The translations under genes were made by a program, and so were the position numbers. A stretch of 41,543 bases of DNA from a virus: positions 1 to 41,543 of IMG/VR virus record IMGVR_UViG_3300023103_000001; one strand, 5' to 3'. The notes beneath the pieces are model-generated. The model was not told where the DNA came from. It saw only the letters and a list, made by a program, of their open reading frames with translations, and ran no database searches. Below, one piece after another: positions 6,204 through 12,681 of the stretch (its first letter is position 1; every line of letters starts with the position of its first letter).

Positions 6204-6612
6204 TGAAGTTCTCCGTATCCGTCTCTTCACGGATCGTCAGGCCGAAGCCGCCGTAATAGCCGTTGTGTTCGTTGTGGTTGACGATGGAGATGAAGCCCTG
6301 ATCCGTGCCGATCTCGACAAAGACGGTTTCATGCACGTCGTAGTCGCCTTCGACATCAGCCGCCGGTTTGGTTTCGATACGGACCAGCTTTTGTCCCACC
6401 AGAGACGAAGGATCGTCGTCCGTGGTCATATAGCGATGCTCGCAGCACGACTGCCCGTCATCCAGAATGCGGATGCGGGTCCCATCGGAAAACGCGATTT
6501 TCAGCTCGTCGTCTTCGATTTTTGCTGAGCGGATTTCTCGACCGTAGTATTTTTCAGCCGAGTTCTCGGAACCGCCGCCGAGAATGTGCAGCATTGCGCC
6601 GACACCAATCAT
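6190..6612 (-). CDS. DUF7448-like protein, 140 aa
   Basis: The start at 6612 (MIGVGAMLHILGGG) has an excellent AAAGGAGG ribosome site; a longer frame upstream is rejected. The core pattern of short beta strands (KIEDDELKIAFSDGTRIRI), DGQSCCEHRYM, DPSSLVGQKLVRIE and HNEHNGYYGGFGLTI matches the DUF7448 family of phage and bacterial proteins, whose function is not known. It overlaps rtcB by 14 bp and is the first gene of that leftward block, so it may contribute to the same RNA-repair or stress role. Confidence 0.75.
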   Translation of the reverse strand: MIGVGAMLHILGGGSENSAEKYYGREIRSAKIEDDELKIAFSDGTRIRILDDGQSCCEHRYMTTDDDPSSLVGQKLVRIETKPAADVEGDYDVHETVFVEIGTDQGFISIVNHNEHNGYYGGFGLTIREETDTENFNEGF

Positions 6613-7239
6613 AAAAGCCTCCTTTAGTCGTCCAGCCGCAAATGCGAGGCCGGTCGGGTTGAAGATTGCGGGATTTACCGCAAGGCCACTGTAGGCCCTG
6701 ACTAGAAAAAGTCTATGCCACGATTGGAAACTATGGAGCGTTGTCGTTTCGTTTCCTGTGACTTGACGAGATTGCTGCGATAGCGCATCCATAACGGCGA
6801 AGGGCGTCCCCCGCAAAAAGGACGCCCTCCTAAAATCCGTGTTGAAGCCACGGAGAGCTAAGCTCTTAGGTTAAATAGAGCCAAACCCTCCCAACCGCAA
6901 CACAGTTTTAGGCGAAGACGTAAAACCGGGGCTTCCGGTGCGGTCCGCCAGCGCACGTCCTTGTAGTCGGCCTCACTGGGGGAGACTGTGCATGAGGCAA
7001 GCCTAGTCCGTATGACCAAAGGGCGCACAGCGGGGTTTGAGACAGCCTCGAAAAGTAGTGGTCTGGTTTGGCTCGCTCATGAGACCAAACTGTCTGTAGG
7101 CGGGGGCTGGCTCCAAAGGGTCTGGCAACATCGCAAGCAGTCACGGGACGCCTCCCTTTGCTTTTAGCGAGGGAGCGTCGTCCTTTGTCTGAAAACGAAG
7201 GCTTCACCAAAGGGTCTGATAGGTAGGAGATATAGATAG
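6613..7239. promoter_or_regulatory. Gene-free divergent region with many inverted repeats
   Basis: I find no convincing gene in these 627 bases, between the leftward rtcB block and the rightward methyltransferase. They hold TTGCGG-N6-CCGCAA (6666-6683), an 8-bp hairpin GGGCGTCC/GGACGCCC (6802-6827), the 13-base palindrome AGAGCTAAGCTCT (6854-6866), nested stems AGACAG/CTGTCT (7040-7045/7090-7095) and TGGTCT/AGACCA (7059-7064/7082-7087), and a stem of GACG+CTCCCT with AGGGAG+CGTC (7147-7179). CCAAAGGG occurs at 7016, 7113 and 7207. It must contain both outward promoters and could include an origin or a structured RNA. Confidence 0.5.
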
Positions 7240-7956
7240 ATGCAAGATCAAGTCTTTGAGAATGGCACGTTCCTTTTTGGAGATTGCCTTGAGCGAATGA
7301 GCGACCTCGCGCCAAACTCTGTCGATATGATTCTGTGTGATCTTCCCTACGGAGAAGTGTCTCAAAAAAGTTCAGGGCTTCGGCTTCTGGACCGAGGAAT
7401 TGCCGATAGATGCGACATAGACCTGTCTGATCTCGTGGGTCAGTGGCGCAGGATTTGTACCGGTTCGGTTTACGCTTTTTGCGGAACAGAACAGATAAGC
7501 GCTTTGGTCGAGCTGATGCGATCAGCTGGATTTACAACTCGTGTTGGCGCGTGGAACAAGACCAACCCATCGCCTATGAATGGGTCTCGTCTTTGGGTTT
7601 CTGGATTAGAGTTTTGCGTTTTCGGGCGTCTGCCTAAGGCGACCTTCAACGAGCATTGCAAAAAGGCGCTTTGGGACGCGCCGTCCGGACGGGCAAAAAT
7701 CCACCCAACAGAGAAACCGGTCGCTTTATTCCGTCGCCTTATTGAGGCGAGTACGGATGAAGGAATGGTAGTCTTGGATAACTGCGCCGGTAGCGGAACA
7801 ACAGCTATCGCTTGCGAGCAGGCCGGGAGAAAATGGATATGCGTTGAGCGTGATCCTGAATATTTTCAAATGTCAGTTGATAGGATCAGGAAGTACGTAG
7901 TCCCCGATGACCATCGCGATTTGTTGCCCGGCCCGCCCATAAGCAGGCTGCTGTGA
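7240..7956 (+). CDS. Orphan DNA methyltransferase (amino-MTase, beta-class order)
   Basis: The 238-residue protein carries the catalytic motif IV as DLPYG (34-38), then HPTEKP (155-160), and the AdoMet-binding motif I as LDNCAGSGTT (179-188) near the C-terminus, followed by ERDPEYF. This order is that of beta-class N6-adenine or N4-cytosine methyltransferases. No restriction enzyme gene lies beside it, so it probably protects phage DNA from host restriction or alters regulation. GGAG lies about 9 bases upstream of the ATG. It is the first gene of the long rightward stretch. Confidence 0.9.
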   Translation: MQDQVFENGTFLFGDCLERMSDLAPNSVDMILCDLPYGEVSQKSSGLRLLDRGIADRCDIDLSDLVGQWRRICTGSVYAFCGTEQISALVELMRSAGFTTRVGAWNKTNPSPMNGSRLWVSGLEFCVFGRLPKATFNEHCKKALWDAPSGRAKIHPTEKPVALFRRLIEASTDEGMVVLDNCAGSGTTAIACEQAGRKWICVERDPEYFQMSVDRIRKYVVPDDHRDLLPGPPISRLL

Positions 7957-8014
7957 TAGTAAAATGAAACCCTAATACCACCACTACAACGTAACAAGGA
8001 AGAGGAGGACTGAG

Positions 8015-8479
8015 ATGAGGTATTACATCGACTGTGAGTTTGACGGTCACAACGGCCCGCTGCTGAGTTTCGCCATTGTCCGGGAAGACGACCCTTGGAC
8101 GAAAAGCCTGCACGTGACGGTCCGTGCCTTAGCCTACGATGATTGGGTTCTGCACAACGTAGTCTCGGTTATGGACGAGCATGAATCTGCAACAGATGTC
8201 AGCAATGTTCATCCAAATCACGTCGGAGGCTTTTTGCGCAGGTTCATTTCTGACGACGATTCGCCAGTCATCATTGCGGACAGCCCGGTGGATATTGGGC
8301 GATTCTGTCAAGCGTTGATGACGAACGATAGCGGCGACTACTGCCCTAACGACATCGACCTGATAGAGTTTGAGGTTCACGACATCAGTGCATATCCAAC
8401 CGATTTGCCGAGAGCCGTCCAGCACAACGCTTGGTGGGACGCCATGGCGCTGCGCGAGAAGCTGATCCCGAGCGACTGA
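8015..8479 (+). CDS. DEDD-type 3'-5' exonuclease
   Basis: This 154-residue protein has the RNase H-like exonuclease pattern: Asp6 and Glu8 in YIDCEFDG, a second acidic site in IIADSPVDIGRF, and His137 with Asp142 in HNAWWDAMALREKL, which fits the DEDDh group (DnaQ/oligoribonuclease-like). GAGGAGG lies before the ATG. The substrate could be short RNA or DNA ends. Neighbours do not settle the role; it may recycle nucleotides or process host nucleic acid. Confidence 0.8.
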   Translation: MRYYIDCEFDGHNGPLLSFAIVREDDPWTKSLHVTVRALAYDDWVLHNVVSVMDEHESATDVSNVHPNHVGGFLRRFISDDDSPVIIADSPVDIGRFCQALMTNDSGDYCPNDIDLIEFEVHDISAYPTDLPRAVQHNAWWDAMALREKLIPSD

Positions 8480-8480
8480 T

Positions 8481-8527
8481 CCACAACACCCGTGGTACGA
8501 AGCCGAAGGCGTAGTGAACTAAAAACC
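8481..8527 (+). repeat. Dispersed hairpin element, copy G
   Basis: Intergenic copy just after the exonuclease stop. CAACAC.CG.GGTACGAA precedes GCC-GAA-GGC (8502-8510), followed by GTAGTGAA and AAACC, matching copy B on the left and copy D on the right. Confidence 0.5.
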
Positions 8528-8550
8528 TACACCAAGGATGAGATAGGGGG

Positions 8551-8580
8551 TTGACCGATCGTGACCGGTCACGGTATGGA
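8551..8580 (+). promoter_or_regulatory. Promoter-like site with a 14-bp palindrome in its spacer
   Basis: TTGACC (8551-8556) is followed 18 bp later by TATGGA (8575-8580). Between them lies the perfect palindrome CGTGACCGGTCACG (8560-8573), an obvious operator candidate. Downstream a CCGGC-AATGAA-GCCGG hairpin lies before the 8619 gene. The -10 match is poor, so activation or a phage factor may be needed. Confidence 0.5.
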
Positions 8581-8618
8581 TTGGGCACCGGCAATGAAGC
8601 CGGGGTGGAGAGCGAGAG

Positions 8619-8819
8619 ATGTATAGACTGGTGGTTACTCCTGACAATTTCAGCGACACGCCCGATGAATATGAAATCATGTGCGCCGACGTTTATTCCC
8701 TGCGGGCTACGTTCGATCATCATTTCGCTATGGCGGTTCAACACGCCGAATACGAGCGGATCGAAGCTTACACCGGCGACAAAATGATCGCTCTTTATAA
8801 TCGTAAGGGCATCAAATGA
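8619..8819 (+). CDS. Uncharacterised protein, 66 aa
   Basis: A GAGAGCGAGAG purine run lies before the ATG. The sequence (MYRLVVTPDNFSDTPDEYE, then YSLRATFDHHFAMAVQHAEYERIEAY) looks like a small alpha/beta fold with no membrane segment. It is the first gene after the palindromic promoter and overlaps the next gene as ATGA. Family not recognised. Confidence 0.7.
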   Translation: MYRLVVTPDNFSDTPDEYEIMCADVYSLRATFDHHFAMAVQHAEYERIEAYTGDKMIALYNRKGIK

Positions 8820-9004
8820 ACTCATCCTCCCGAAAATCTGCCGAACGTCAGCGCAGGAAGGATTCGGGAGAGAAGCGGATAGACCTCTGGCTTCCGCTAG
8901 CCTCTCAGTTTCACCTCTCCCTTCTAATGGCCAGACATAAAACAAACGCTCCGGAAACAATTCGGATTGTTCTCAAAGAAGCAGTGGAGAAGGATAATGG
9001 CTAA
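8816..9004 (+). CDS. Ribbon-helix-helix-like protein, 62 aa
   Basis: After a basic N-terminus (SSRKSAERQRRKDSGEK), residues 22-58 read RIDLWLPLASQFHLSLLMA then TNAPETIRIVLKEAVEK, which fits one beta strand followed by two helices as in CopG/Arc-type repressors. It overlaps both neighbours. A role in regulating the accessory operon, possibly at the palindrome at 8560-8573, is an inference. Confidence 0.6.
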   Translation: MNSSSRKSAERQRRKDSGEKRIDLWLPLASQFHLSLLMARHKTNAPETIRIVLKEAVEKDNG

Positions 9005-9278
9005 GCGATGGACCGTTGATGAATTGATCGAGCAGGCTTTGATTTTTGCCATTCAGGATCGAGAGGGGTTTGCGGACAGCAACCACTTTGACGATCCGCA
9101 CGGGCGCGAGGCCGCTGATCTGGCGAAGGCGCTTAGGGCCTATCACGCCAAGCGATACAAGAAAGTCCATCTGACTGCCATTGAGAGAGATATGGCTTCG
9201 GCTCAGACGGTGTCGATTTACGACATGATGAAGGGTCCGGCTCTCAAGTTTCCGGGATCGGAGAAGGATAATGGATAG
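8997..9278 (+). CDS. Uncharacterised protein, 93 aa
   Basis: ATG 8997 is preceded by GAGAAGGATA, the same initiation module used by the next gene. The protein begins MAKRWTVDELIEQALIFA and is mainly helical and charged (HGREAADLAKALRAYHAKRYKK). Family not recognised. It overlaps the genes on both sides by eight bases. Confidence 0.7.
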   Translation: MAKRWTVDELIEQALIFAIQDREGFADSNHFDDPHGREAADLAKALRAYHAKRYKKVHLTAIERDMASAQTVSIYDMMKGPALKFPGSEKDNG

Positions 9279-9537
9279 GGTTCCAAAACTACGATATGTC
9301 GTCGTGCCGCTTTCGATGGCTCCTTTCCCGTCGTCGTTTTTGGACGCGATCAACGGATACGCGACCGGCGGCTCTACTCGCTGCTTGGATGCGATCCATG
9401 AAGAGGGGGCGTGGCTGCTCTCCAAAGCACCGTACAGTGATAGGCTGAGCGGAAACGTCTCACCACGCTCGGTAGGTATTTCCGAAGGAAATGAACCAAA
9501 CCCTATTCCCCTTAGAGAAGCGAGTGAGGGACAATGA
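9271..9537 (+). CDS. Uncharacterised protein carrying hairpin element A, 88 aa
   Basis: The N-terminus (MDRVPKLRYVVVPLSMAPF, then LDAINGYATGGSTRCLDAI) looks like a small domain; the last third, from about residue 60, is encoded by dispersed hairpin element A and reads SGNVSPRSVGIS then EGNEPNP. Such a tail is shared with unrelated genes in this region. GAGAAGGATA precedes the ATG. Function unknown. Confidence 0.7.
   Translation: MDRVPKLRYVVVPLSMAPFPSSFLDAINGYATGGSTRCLDAIHEEGAWLLSKAPYSDRLSGNVSPRSVGISEGNEPNPIPLREASEGQ
9451..9497 (+). repeat. Dispersed hairpin element, copy A
   Basis: GGAAACGTCTC, then GGT and a perfect stem ATTTCC (9478-9483), loop GAA, GGAAAT (9487-9492), then GAACC. It lies in frame inside the 9271-9537 gene. 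Confidence 0.75.
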
Positions 9538-9818
9538 CCGACTTTGATGCTCGTTTGAACGAGATTATCAGCGACGAGAAGGTGGCTCAGGTTCACCGGG
9601 GTGATTTCGGAGCGTGGTCGCCACGGGAGATTATAAACGAAGGTGTCAGGAAATCCTCAGTCGGGTTCCATTGCGGGCACACTCAGTTCTCCATCCTCCG
9701 AGAGCATGGCCTCATCACGAAGCCCCGAGGCATGAGCGAAGACGTAAATCTTACCAAGAAGGGCAAGAAGTACGCGCGCGTTTTGTGGCATCTAGACCGG
9801 AAGGAAGCCGACCAATGA
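9534..9818 (+). CDS. Putative winged-helix-like protein, 94 aa
   Basis: The product has FGAWSPREIINEGVRKSSVG, then QFSILREHGLITKPRG and VNLTKKGKKYARVL, which has the helix, helix and wing order of a winged helix, with the LTKKGKKYA end typical of such domains. It could be a small DNA-binding regulator. The ATG overlaps the previous stop and the gene ends in an ATGA overlap. No exact family is recognised. Confidence 0.6.
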   Translation: MTDFDARLNEIISDEKVAQVHRGDFGAWSPREIINEGVRKSSVGFHCGHTQFSILREHGLITKPRGMSEDVNLTKKGKKYARVLWHLDRKEADQ

Positions 9819-10027
9819 CCGAAAGGGAGTTTGGCACTTGTCCTAGCGGCTCATGGGGAGCCTGCCCGAATGCCTTTAACACGCACGACAAGGGCTGGCC
9901 GACGATGCGCTGTAAGCTTTCCGGCCAGCACCCTGACCTGTGCCACAACTACAGCAAGCCAATCCGCACAATCCAGAAGCCAGAGTCCTCCCAAAATAAT
10001 CCCAAAGGGGAGAGAAAGAGGGGTTGA
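9815..10027 (+). CDS. Small Cys-rich protein, 70 aa
   Basis: Starting at ATG 9815 (MTEREFGTCPSGSWGAC), it contains Cys residues in CPSG, ACPN and RCKLSG plus HPDLCHN, a set able to bind zinc. The C-terminal third is polar (RTIQKPESSQNNPKGERKRG). It overlaps the preceding gene by four bases. A longer upstream reading in this frame is a shadow. Function unknown. Confidence 0.65.
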   Translation: MTEREFGTCPSGSWGACPNAFNTHDKGWPTMRCKLSGQHPDLCHNYSKPIRTIQKPESSQNNPKGERKRG

Positions 10028-10047
10028 CGGGTGCACTAACTGGGTGC
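10024..10047 (+). promoter_or_regulatory. Possible operator/promoter element
   Basis: TTGACG (10024-10029) is followed by two GGTGCAC copies, each containing the palindrome GTGCAC, six bases apart. The context GGGGTTGAC resembles the start of the palindromic promoter at 8551, but no good -10 box follows. Confidence 0.3.
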
Positions 10048-10076
10048 ACAAAGGGTCATCAAGACGGAGAAGACAG

Positions 10077-10295
10077 ATGGCCAACCCTACCAAGTTCAGC
10101 CGCCCCTCGGTCGCACCTGCTATCGAATCCCGCGCGTTCTGCAACGGCACCGAAGGCATGGCGGCCTTTATCGCCGAGAAGGAAGCCGCTGGTTTCCGGG
10201 TTCAGGTGACCCAGCGCTTCAATGGGCGCAACATGAAGACCCACCAGCCCATCAAGGTTCCTGTCGTCCACGTCTTCAAGCGCGGTGCTGCGTGA
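10077..10295 (+). CDS. Uncharacterised protein, 72 aa
   Basis: ATG 10077 follows GGAGA at about 9 bases. The protein (MANPTKFSRPSVAPAIESRAF, GTEGMAAFIAEKEAAGFRVQVTQRF, PIKVPVVHVFKRG) looks like a small alpha/beta fold. Family not recognised. The stop overlaps the next GTG start. Confidence 0.7.
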   Translation: MANPTKFSRPSVAPAIESRAFCNGTEGMAAFIAEKEAAGFRVQVTQRFNGRNMKTHQPIKVPVVHVFKRGAA

Positions 10296-10447
10296 AGCCA
10301 AATCCTATTGTTGTCCGGCCTCGCCAAGCCTCTGCGCTTGAAAAGGTCTGGATCGAAAACGACAGAAGCGCCGCGATCATGCGGGAAAAGATTCACGCGT
10401 GGGCTGAAGAAGAGTCCGAGCGTCTAGCCAAAGGAAAAGTAACATGA
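10292..10447 (+). CDS. Short helical protein, 51 aa
   Basis: GTG 10292 overlaps the upstream TGA (GTGA) and the end overlaps the next ATG. The protein (KPNPIVVRPRQASALEKVW, IMREKIHAWAEEESERLAKG) is mostly a charged helix. Overlapping at both ends in a tightly packed operon is the main support. Function unknown. Confidence 0.55.
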   Translation: MKPNPIVVRPRQASALEKVWIENDRSAAIMREKIHAWAEEESERLAKGKVT

Positions 10448-10632
10448 GCCTTTTCTGGAAAATCCGTTGGTGGATTTACAACAATATCAGTTGGAAACAT
10501 GCGTGGGCGGTTGAAGTCGGCCCCGGTGAGTATCAAACCTTTTTTGCCCTGAATCAGTCAGACGCCGAAAAGAGGGCTACGGACCGTTTCGGTAGCGATG
10601 CATACCTGTGTAACCGGGAGTGGATGGCATGA
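10444..10632 (+). CDS. Uncharacterised Trp-rich protein, 62 aa
   Basis: The protein starts MSLFWKIRWWIYNNISWKHAW and continues with a more ordinary alpha/beta stretch (GEYQTFFALNQSDAEKRATDRFG). The aromatic N-terminus could associate with the membrane surface. It overlaps its neighbours by four bases on both sides. Family not recognised. Confidence 0.65.
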   Translation: MSLFWKIRWWIYNNISWKHAWAVEVGPGEYQTFFALNQSDAEKRATDRFGSDAYLCNREWMA

Positions 10633-10802
10633 TCGACGCTCGCTATACCGAAGCCCACAGAGGCAACGACGGCGCTGGCAAGGGATGGGACTTGTTCCCC
10701 GAGCCTGACACCCGTCCTCTCCCCATAGCCAAGATCATAATGGCGGTAGCTGTTGTTGGTCTGGTGTTTGGAACGATCATTGTCGGCGCTTTGACCCAAT
10801 AA
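10629..10802 (+). CDS. Single-pass membrane protein, 57 aa
   Basis: ATG 10629 overlaps the previous stop. A polar N-terminal half (IDARYTEAHRGNDGAGKGW) is followed by a membrane helix near the C-terminus (IAKIIMAVAVVGLVFGTIIVG), so it is tail-anchored in layout. It may be a small early membrane effector such as an exclusion protein, but the sequence does not show which. Confidence 0.65.
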   Translation: MIDARYTEAHRGNDGAGKGWDLFPEPDTRPLPIAKIIMAVAVVGLVFGTIIVGALTQ

Positions 10803-10803
10803 C

Positions 10804-10866
10804 ATGCGCAGAGCCCTTGAGGCTGAGAGCGCTAACCCTTCCGAACTGATGGAGCTATTCGCATGA
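10804..10866 (+). CDS. Possible 20-residue leader peptide
   Basis: A tiny ORF (MRRALEAESANPSELMELFA) fills the gap between two genes and overlaps the next ATG as ATGA. It has no clear ribosome site. It may act only in translational coupling. Confidence 0.3.
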   Translation: MRRALEAESANPSELMELFA

Positions 10867-11036
10867 GCGACCTGAACGCAGCCGCAATGCTGGCTCTGGC
10901 GATGGCCGGGAGCATGGACTCCTTCACGACCGAGCGACGTGAATACCGCCCGCCATCCAAGCCCACTAGCAACCGGAAAGCGCGTCTCGCCGAGAAAGCT
11001 GAGGCTCGCCGCCAACGTAACGAGGTCTCGCAATGA
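10863..11036 (+). CDS. Short basic protein, 57 aa
   Basis: GGAG lies eight bases before ATG 10863. The N-terminus is Ala/Met-rich (SDLNAAAMLALAMAGSMD) and the C-terminal half is basic (NRKARLAEKAEARRQRNE), suggesting nucleic-acid or protein contact. It overlaps the next gene by four bases. Family not recognised. Confidence 0.6.
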   Translation: MSDLNAAAMLALAMAGSMDSFTTERREYRPPSKPTSNRKARLAEKAEARRQRNEVSQ

Positions 11037-11839
11037 TCACCCCAGAACAAGGGTCTGTCCTCACTGGAGAGAGCGTGAAGCTGCTGGTGAAGGGGGATGT
11101 GCTGCGGTGGAAAGGTACAGCCATCAGTCTAGTTCATTTCCATTACGCGAACCTGATGGGCATTCAGGTTGTTGATCCTCGTGATGCTCGGCGCTGGACT
11201 GCTAGCTCCGACGCCCTGACCTTCGTCGGTCGCCCTGATCCTGATGGATGGATCGTCTGGTTGGGAGGGGAGAACCCGGTTCCGGGGCAGAGGGTGGACG
11301 TGCAAACGCGGAACGGCAAGCACGGGAACGGTCAGCTATCAGAAGATTGGGGTCTGTCATGGATAGATGACGACCGGCCCACCGACATCATAGCCTTCCG
11401 TCTCTCCAGTAAGAAATCTGAGGATCAGGGTTCATCGACTTCGTCGATCCCCGTAGCGGCAGAAGGCGAGAGCGCCGGTCAGCGTCAAACGCCCGTTTGG
11501 GTCCGCCCGATGATGGAAGCCCTGCACGGCTATGAGGCCGACTACGGCGGGCCGCTGGACGACATGCATGAGCTGGGTCGTATCGATGAAAGCCGAGAGT
11601 CGCCGTCGTTCCGCATCCGAGCGGGCCACATCCGAGACATCGCAGCAGCCCTCTCCCACCCCGTAGCGGCAGAAGGACAGGTTTCCGGTCTGTCGGTTGA
11701 AGAGCGTCGGCGCATCGAAGCCGCACACTACATGGTCGGCAATCCGAGCGCGTGGGACGACTACGACGAGGGGGCATCGGAGACCATCCGTGATCTCTGC
11801 GCCTTGATCGAGCGTCTGGACCGGAGGCCATCAAAATGA
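11033..11839 (+). CDS. Modular phage accessory protein, 268 aa
   Basis: Residues 70-125 contain GWIVWLGGENPVPGQRVDV then WGLSWIDDDRPTDIIAFRL, a small domain found in many phage early proteins that ends in a DII-x-(F/Y)-R strand. Two PVAAEG segments (DNA repeat CCGTAGCGGCAGAAGG at 11451 and 11661) bracket a helical middle part with IRAGHIRDIAAALSHP. An inverted hairpin element (copy F) lies at about 11428-11452. The C-terminus resembles the GNPSAWDDYDEGASETIRDL pattern of small phage domains. The gene looks assembled from exchangeable modules; function unknown. Confidence 0.7.
   Translation: MITPEQGSVLTGESVKLLVKGDVLRWKGTAISLVHFHYANLMGIQVVDPRDARRWTASSDALTFVGRPDPDGWIVWLGGENPVPGQRVDVQTRNGKHGNGQLSEDWGLSWIDDDRPTDIIAFRLSSKKSEDQGSSTSSIPVAAEGESAGQRQTPVWVRPMMEALHGYEADYGGPLDDMHELGRIDESRESPSFRIRAGHIRDIAAALSHPVAAEGQVSGLSVEERRRIEAAHYMVGNPSAWDDYDEGASETIRDLCALIERLDRRPSK
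11428..11452 (-). repeat. Dispersed hairpin element, copy F (inverted)
   Basis: GGTTC, stem ATCGAC (11434-11439), loop TTC, GTCGAT (11443-11448), then CCCC. The complement matches the GGG-stem-GAA-stem-TGAACC layout of copies A and D. Confidence 0.55.
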
Positions 11840-12681
11840 TCGGGCCTTACTGTCAGGGATGTGGCGGCAGCGTCCAAGGCTGGATGTGTCAGGGTTGTGG
11901 ATTGCCATTCAGAGAGAGGTCGGATGGCGCACTAGTTGTCGATCTCGAAACGCTGGCTGGAAACGCGTCCACGAACGCGGAGGGTACGAAAGCGCGCAGC
12001 GCTGTAGTCTCCCCAACTCCATCAGAAGGAGGAGTAGAGCCTCAGCGGGAGATCAGCGACGAGCAAATCCTCGCAGCCGCCACGGCGATCCGTGAAAGCT
12101 CGGTTGCATGGGCTGATGAGCCGGAGGAGTTCGCGCATCTGATCGAACTGACGCCCGCCGAAGTTCGCAAGCTTTTCGCCGTCCTGGCACACCCCAACCA
12201 TCAGGCGTCTGGCGGTCTAGTGGAGGCGCTGAACTTGCTCTCTATCCGTCTGCCTCTTGGGGAAGAGCAGTACCCCATCAGCGCCCGATCCGAGCACCAA
12301 ATGTTGACGCGCGTTGTTCCTCAAAGAGACTTGGAGCTTTTCATGAGAGCCCTCGCATCCCCCACCCATCAGGCGTCTGACGTTTCCGGTCTGGTGGAGG
12401 ATTGGAAAGAAGGCCGCGAGGAGGGTCGGCTGGCGGCACGGCCTTGGCGCGAAGGCGATCCGCTACCTGCCGTGGGGCAAATGACGCTCGTCTCTGGCAT
12501 CCATGGTGACATCGAAAGCGACCAACATCGCGCGTTTCTGTGGCGTCGTGTCGTCGGCTACGGCGAGGACCGCAAGTTCATTTGCCTTCAGGCCAAGGGC
12601 TGCTGGCCGACTGTAGAGCGAACTGAAAACTGCTGGTTCGCCCGCAAAGCCCTCGCCCAAGCCCAGCAGGTGAAGCCGTGA
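11836..12681 (+). CDS. Zinc-ribbon modular accessory protein, 281 aa
   Basis: The N-terminus has CQGCGGSVQGWMCQGCG (residues 6-22), a clear four-Cys zinc ribbon. Residues 41-60 are encoded by hairpin element B (GNASTNAEGT, KARSAVVSPT). Two diverged repeats follow, RKLFAVLAHPNHQASGGLVE and LELFMRALASPTHQASD then SGLVE, from a DNA duplication sharing CATCAGGCGTCTG. The end (DPLPAVGQMTLVSG, AFLWRRVVGYG) is a separate small domain. Function unknown; it appears to be a mosaic protein. Confidence 0.7.
   Translation: MIGPYCQGCGGSVQGWMCQGCGLPFRERSDGALVVDLETLAGNASTNAEGTKARSAVVSPTPSEGGVEPQREISDEQILAAATAIRESSVAWADEPEEFAHLIELTPAEVRKLFAVLAHPNHQASGGLVEALNLLSIRLPLGEEQYPISARSEHQMLTRVVPQRDLELFMRALASPTHQASDVSGLVEDWKEGREEGRLAARPWREGDPLPAVGQMTLVSGIHGDIESDQHRAFLWRRVVGYGEDRKFICLQAKGCWPTVERTENCWFARKALAQAQQVKP
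11959..12014 (+). repeat. Dispersed hairpin element, copy B
   Basis: GGAAACGCGTC, then GGGTACGAA and stem AGCGC (11991-11995), loop GCA, GCGCT (11999-12003), then GTAGTCTCCCC. In frame within the 11836-12681 gene. Confidence 0.7.

Noticed and set aside
6802-6827. Intrinsic terminator at the 8-bp hairpin
   Set aside because: No T-run follows on either strand, so it is listed only as an inverted repeat.
7016-7214. CRISPR-like array from three CCAAAGGG motifs
   Set aside because: The motif is only 8-12 bases and the intervals are about 95 bp with no repeat-spacer structure.
6908-7315. 135-codon ORF on the minus strand in the intergenic region
   Set aside because: The product is low in hydrophobic core and rich in Arg, Pro, Ser and Cys, it overlaps the methyltransferase start, and the DNA is better explained by inverted repeats.
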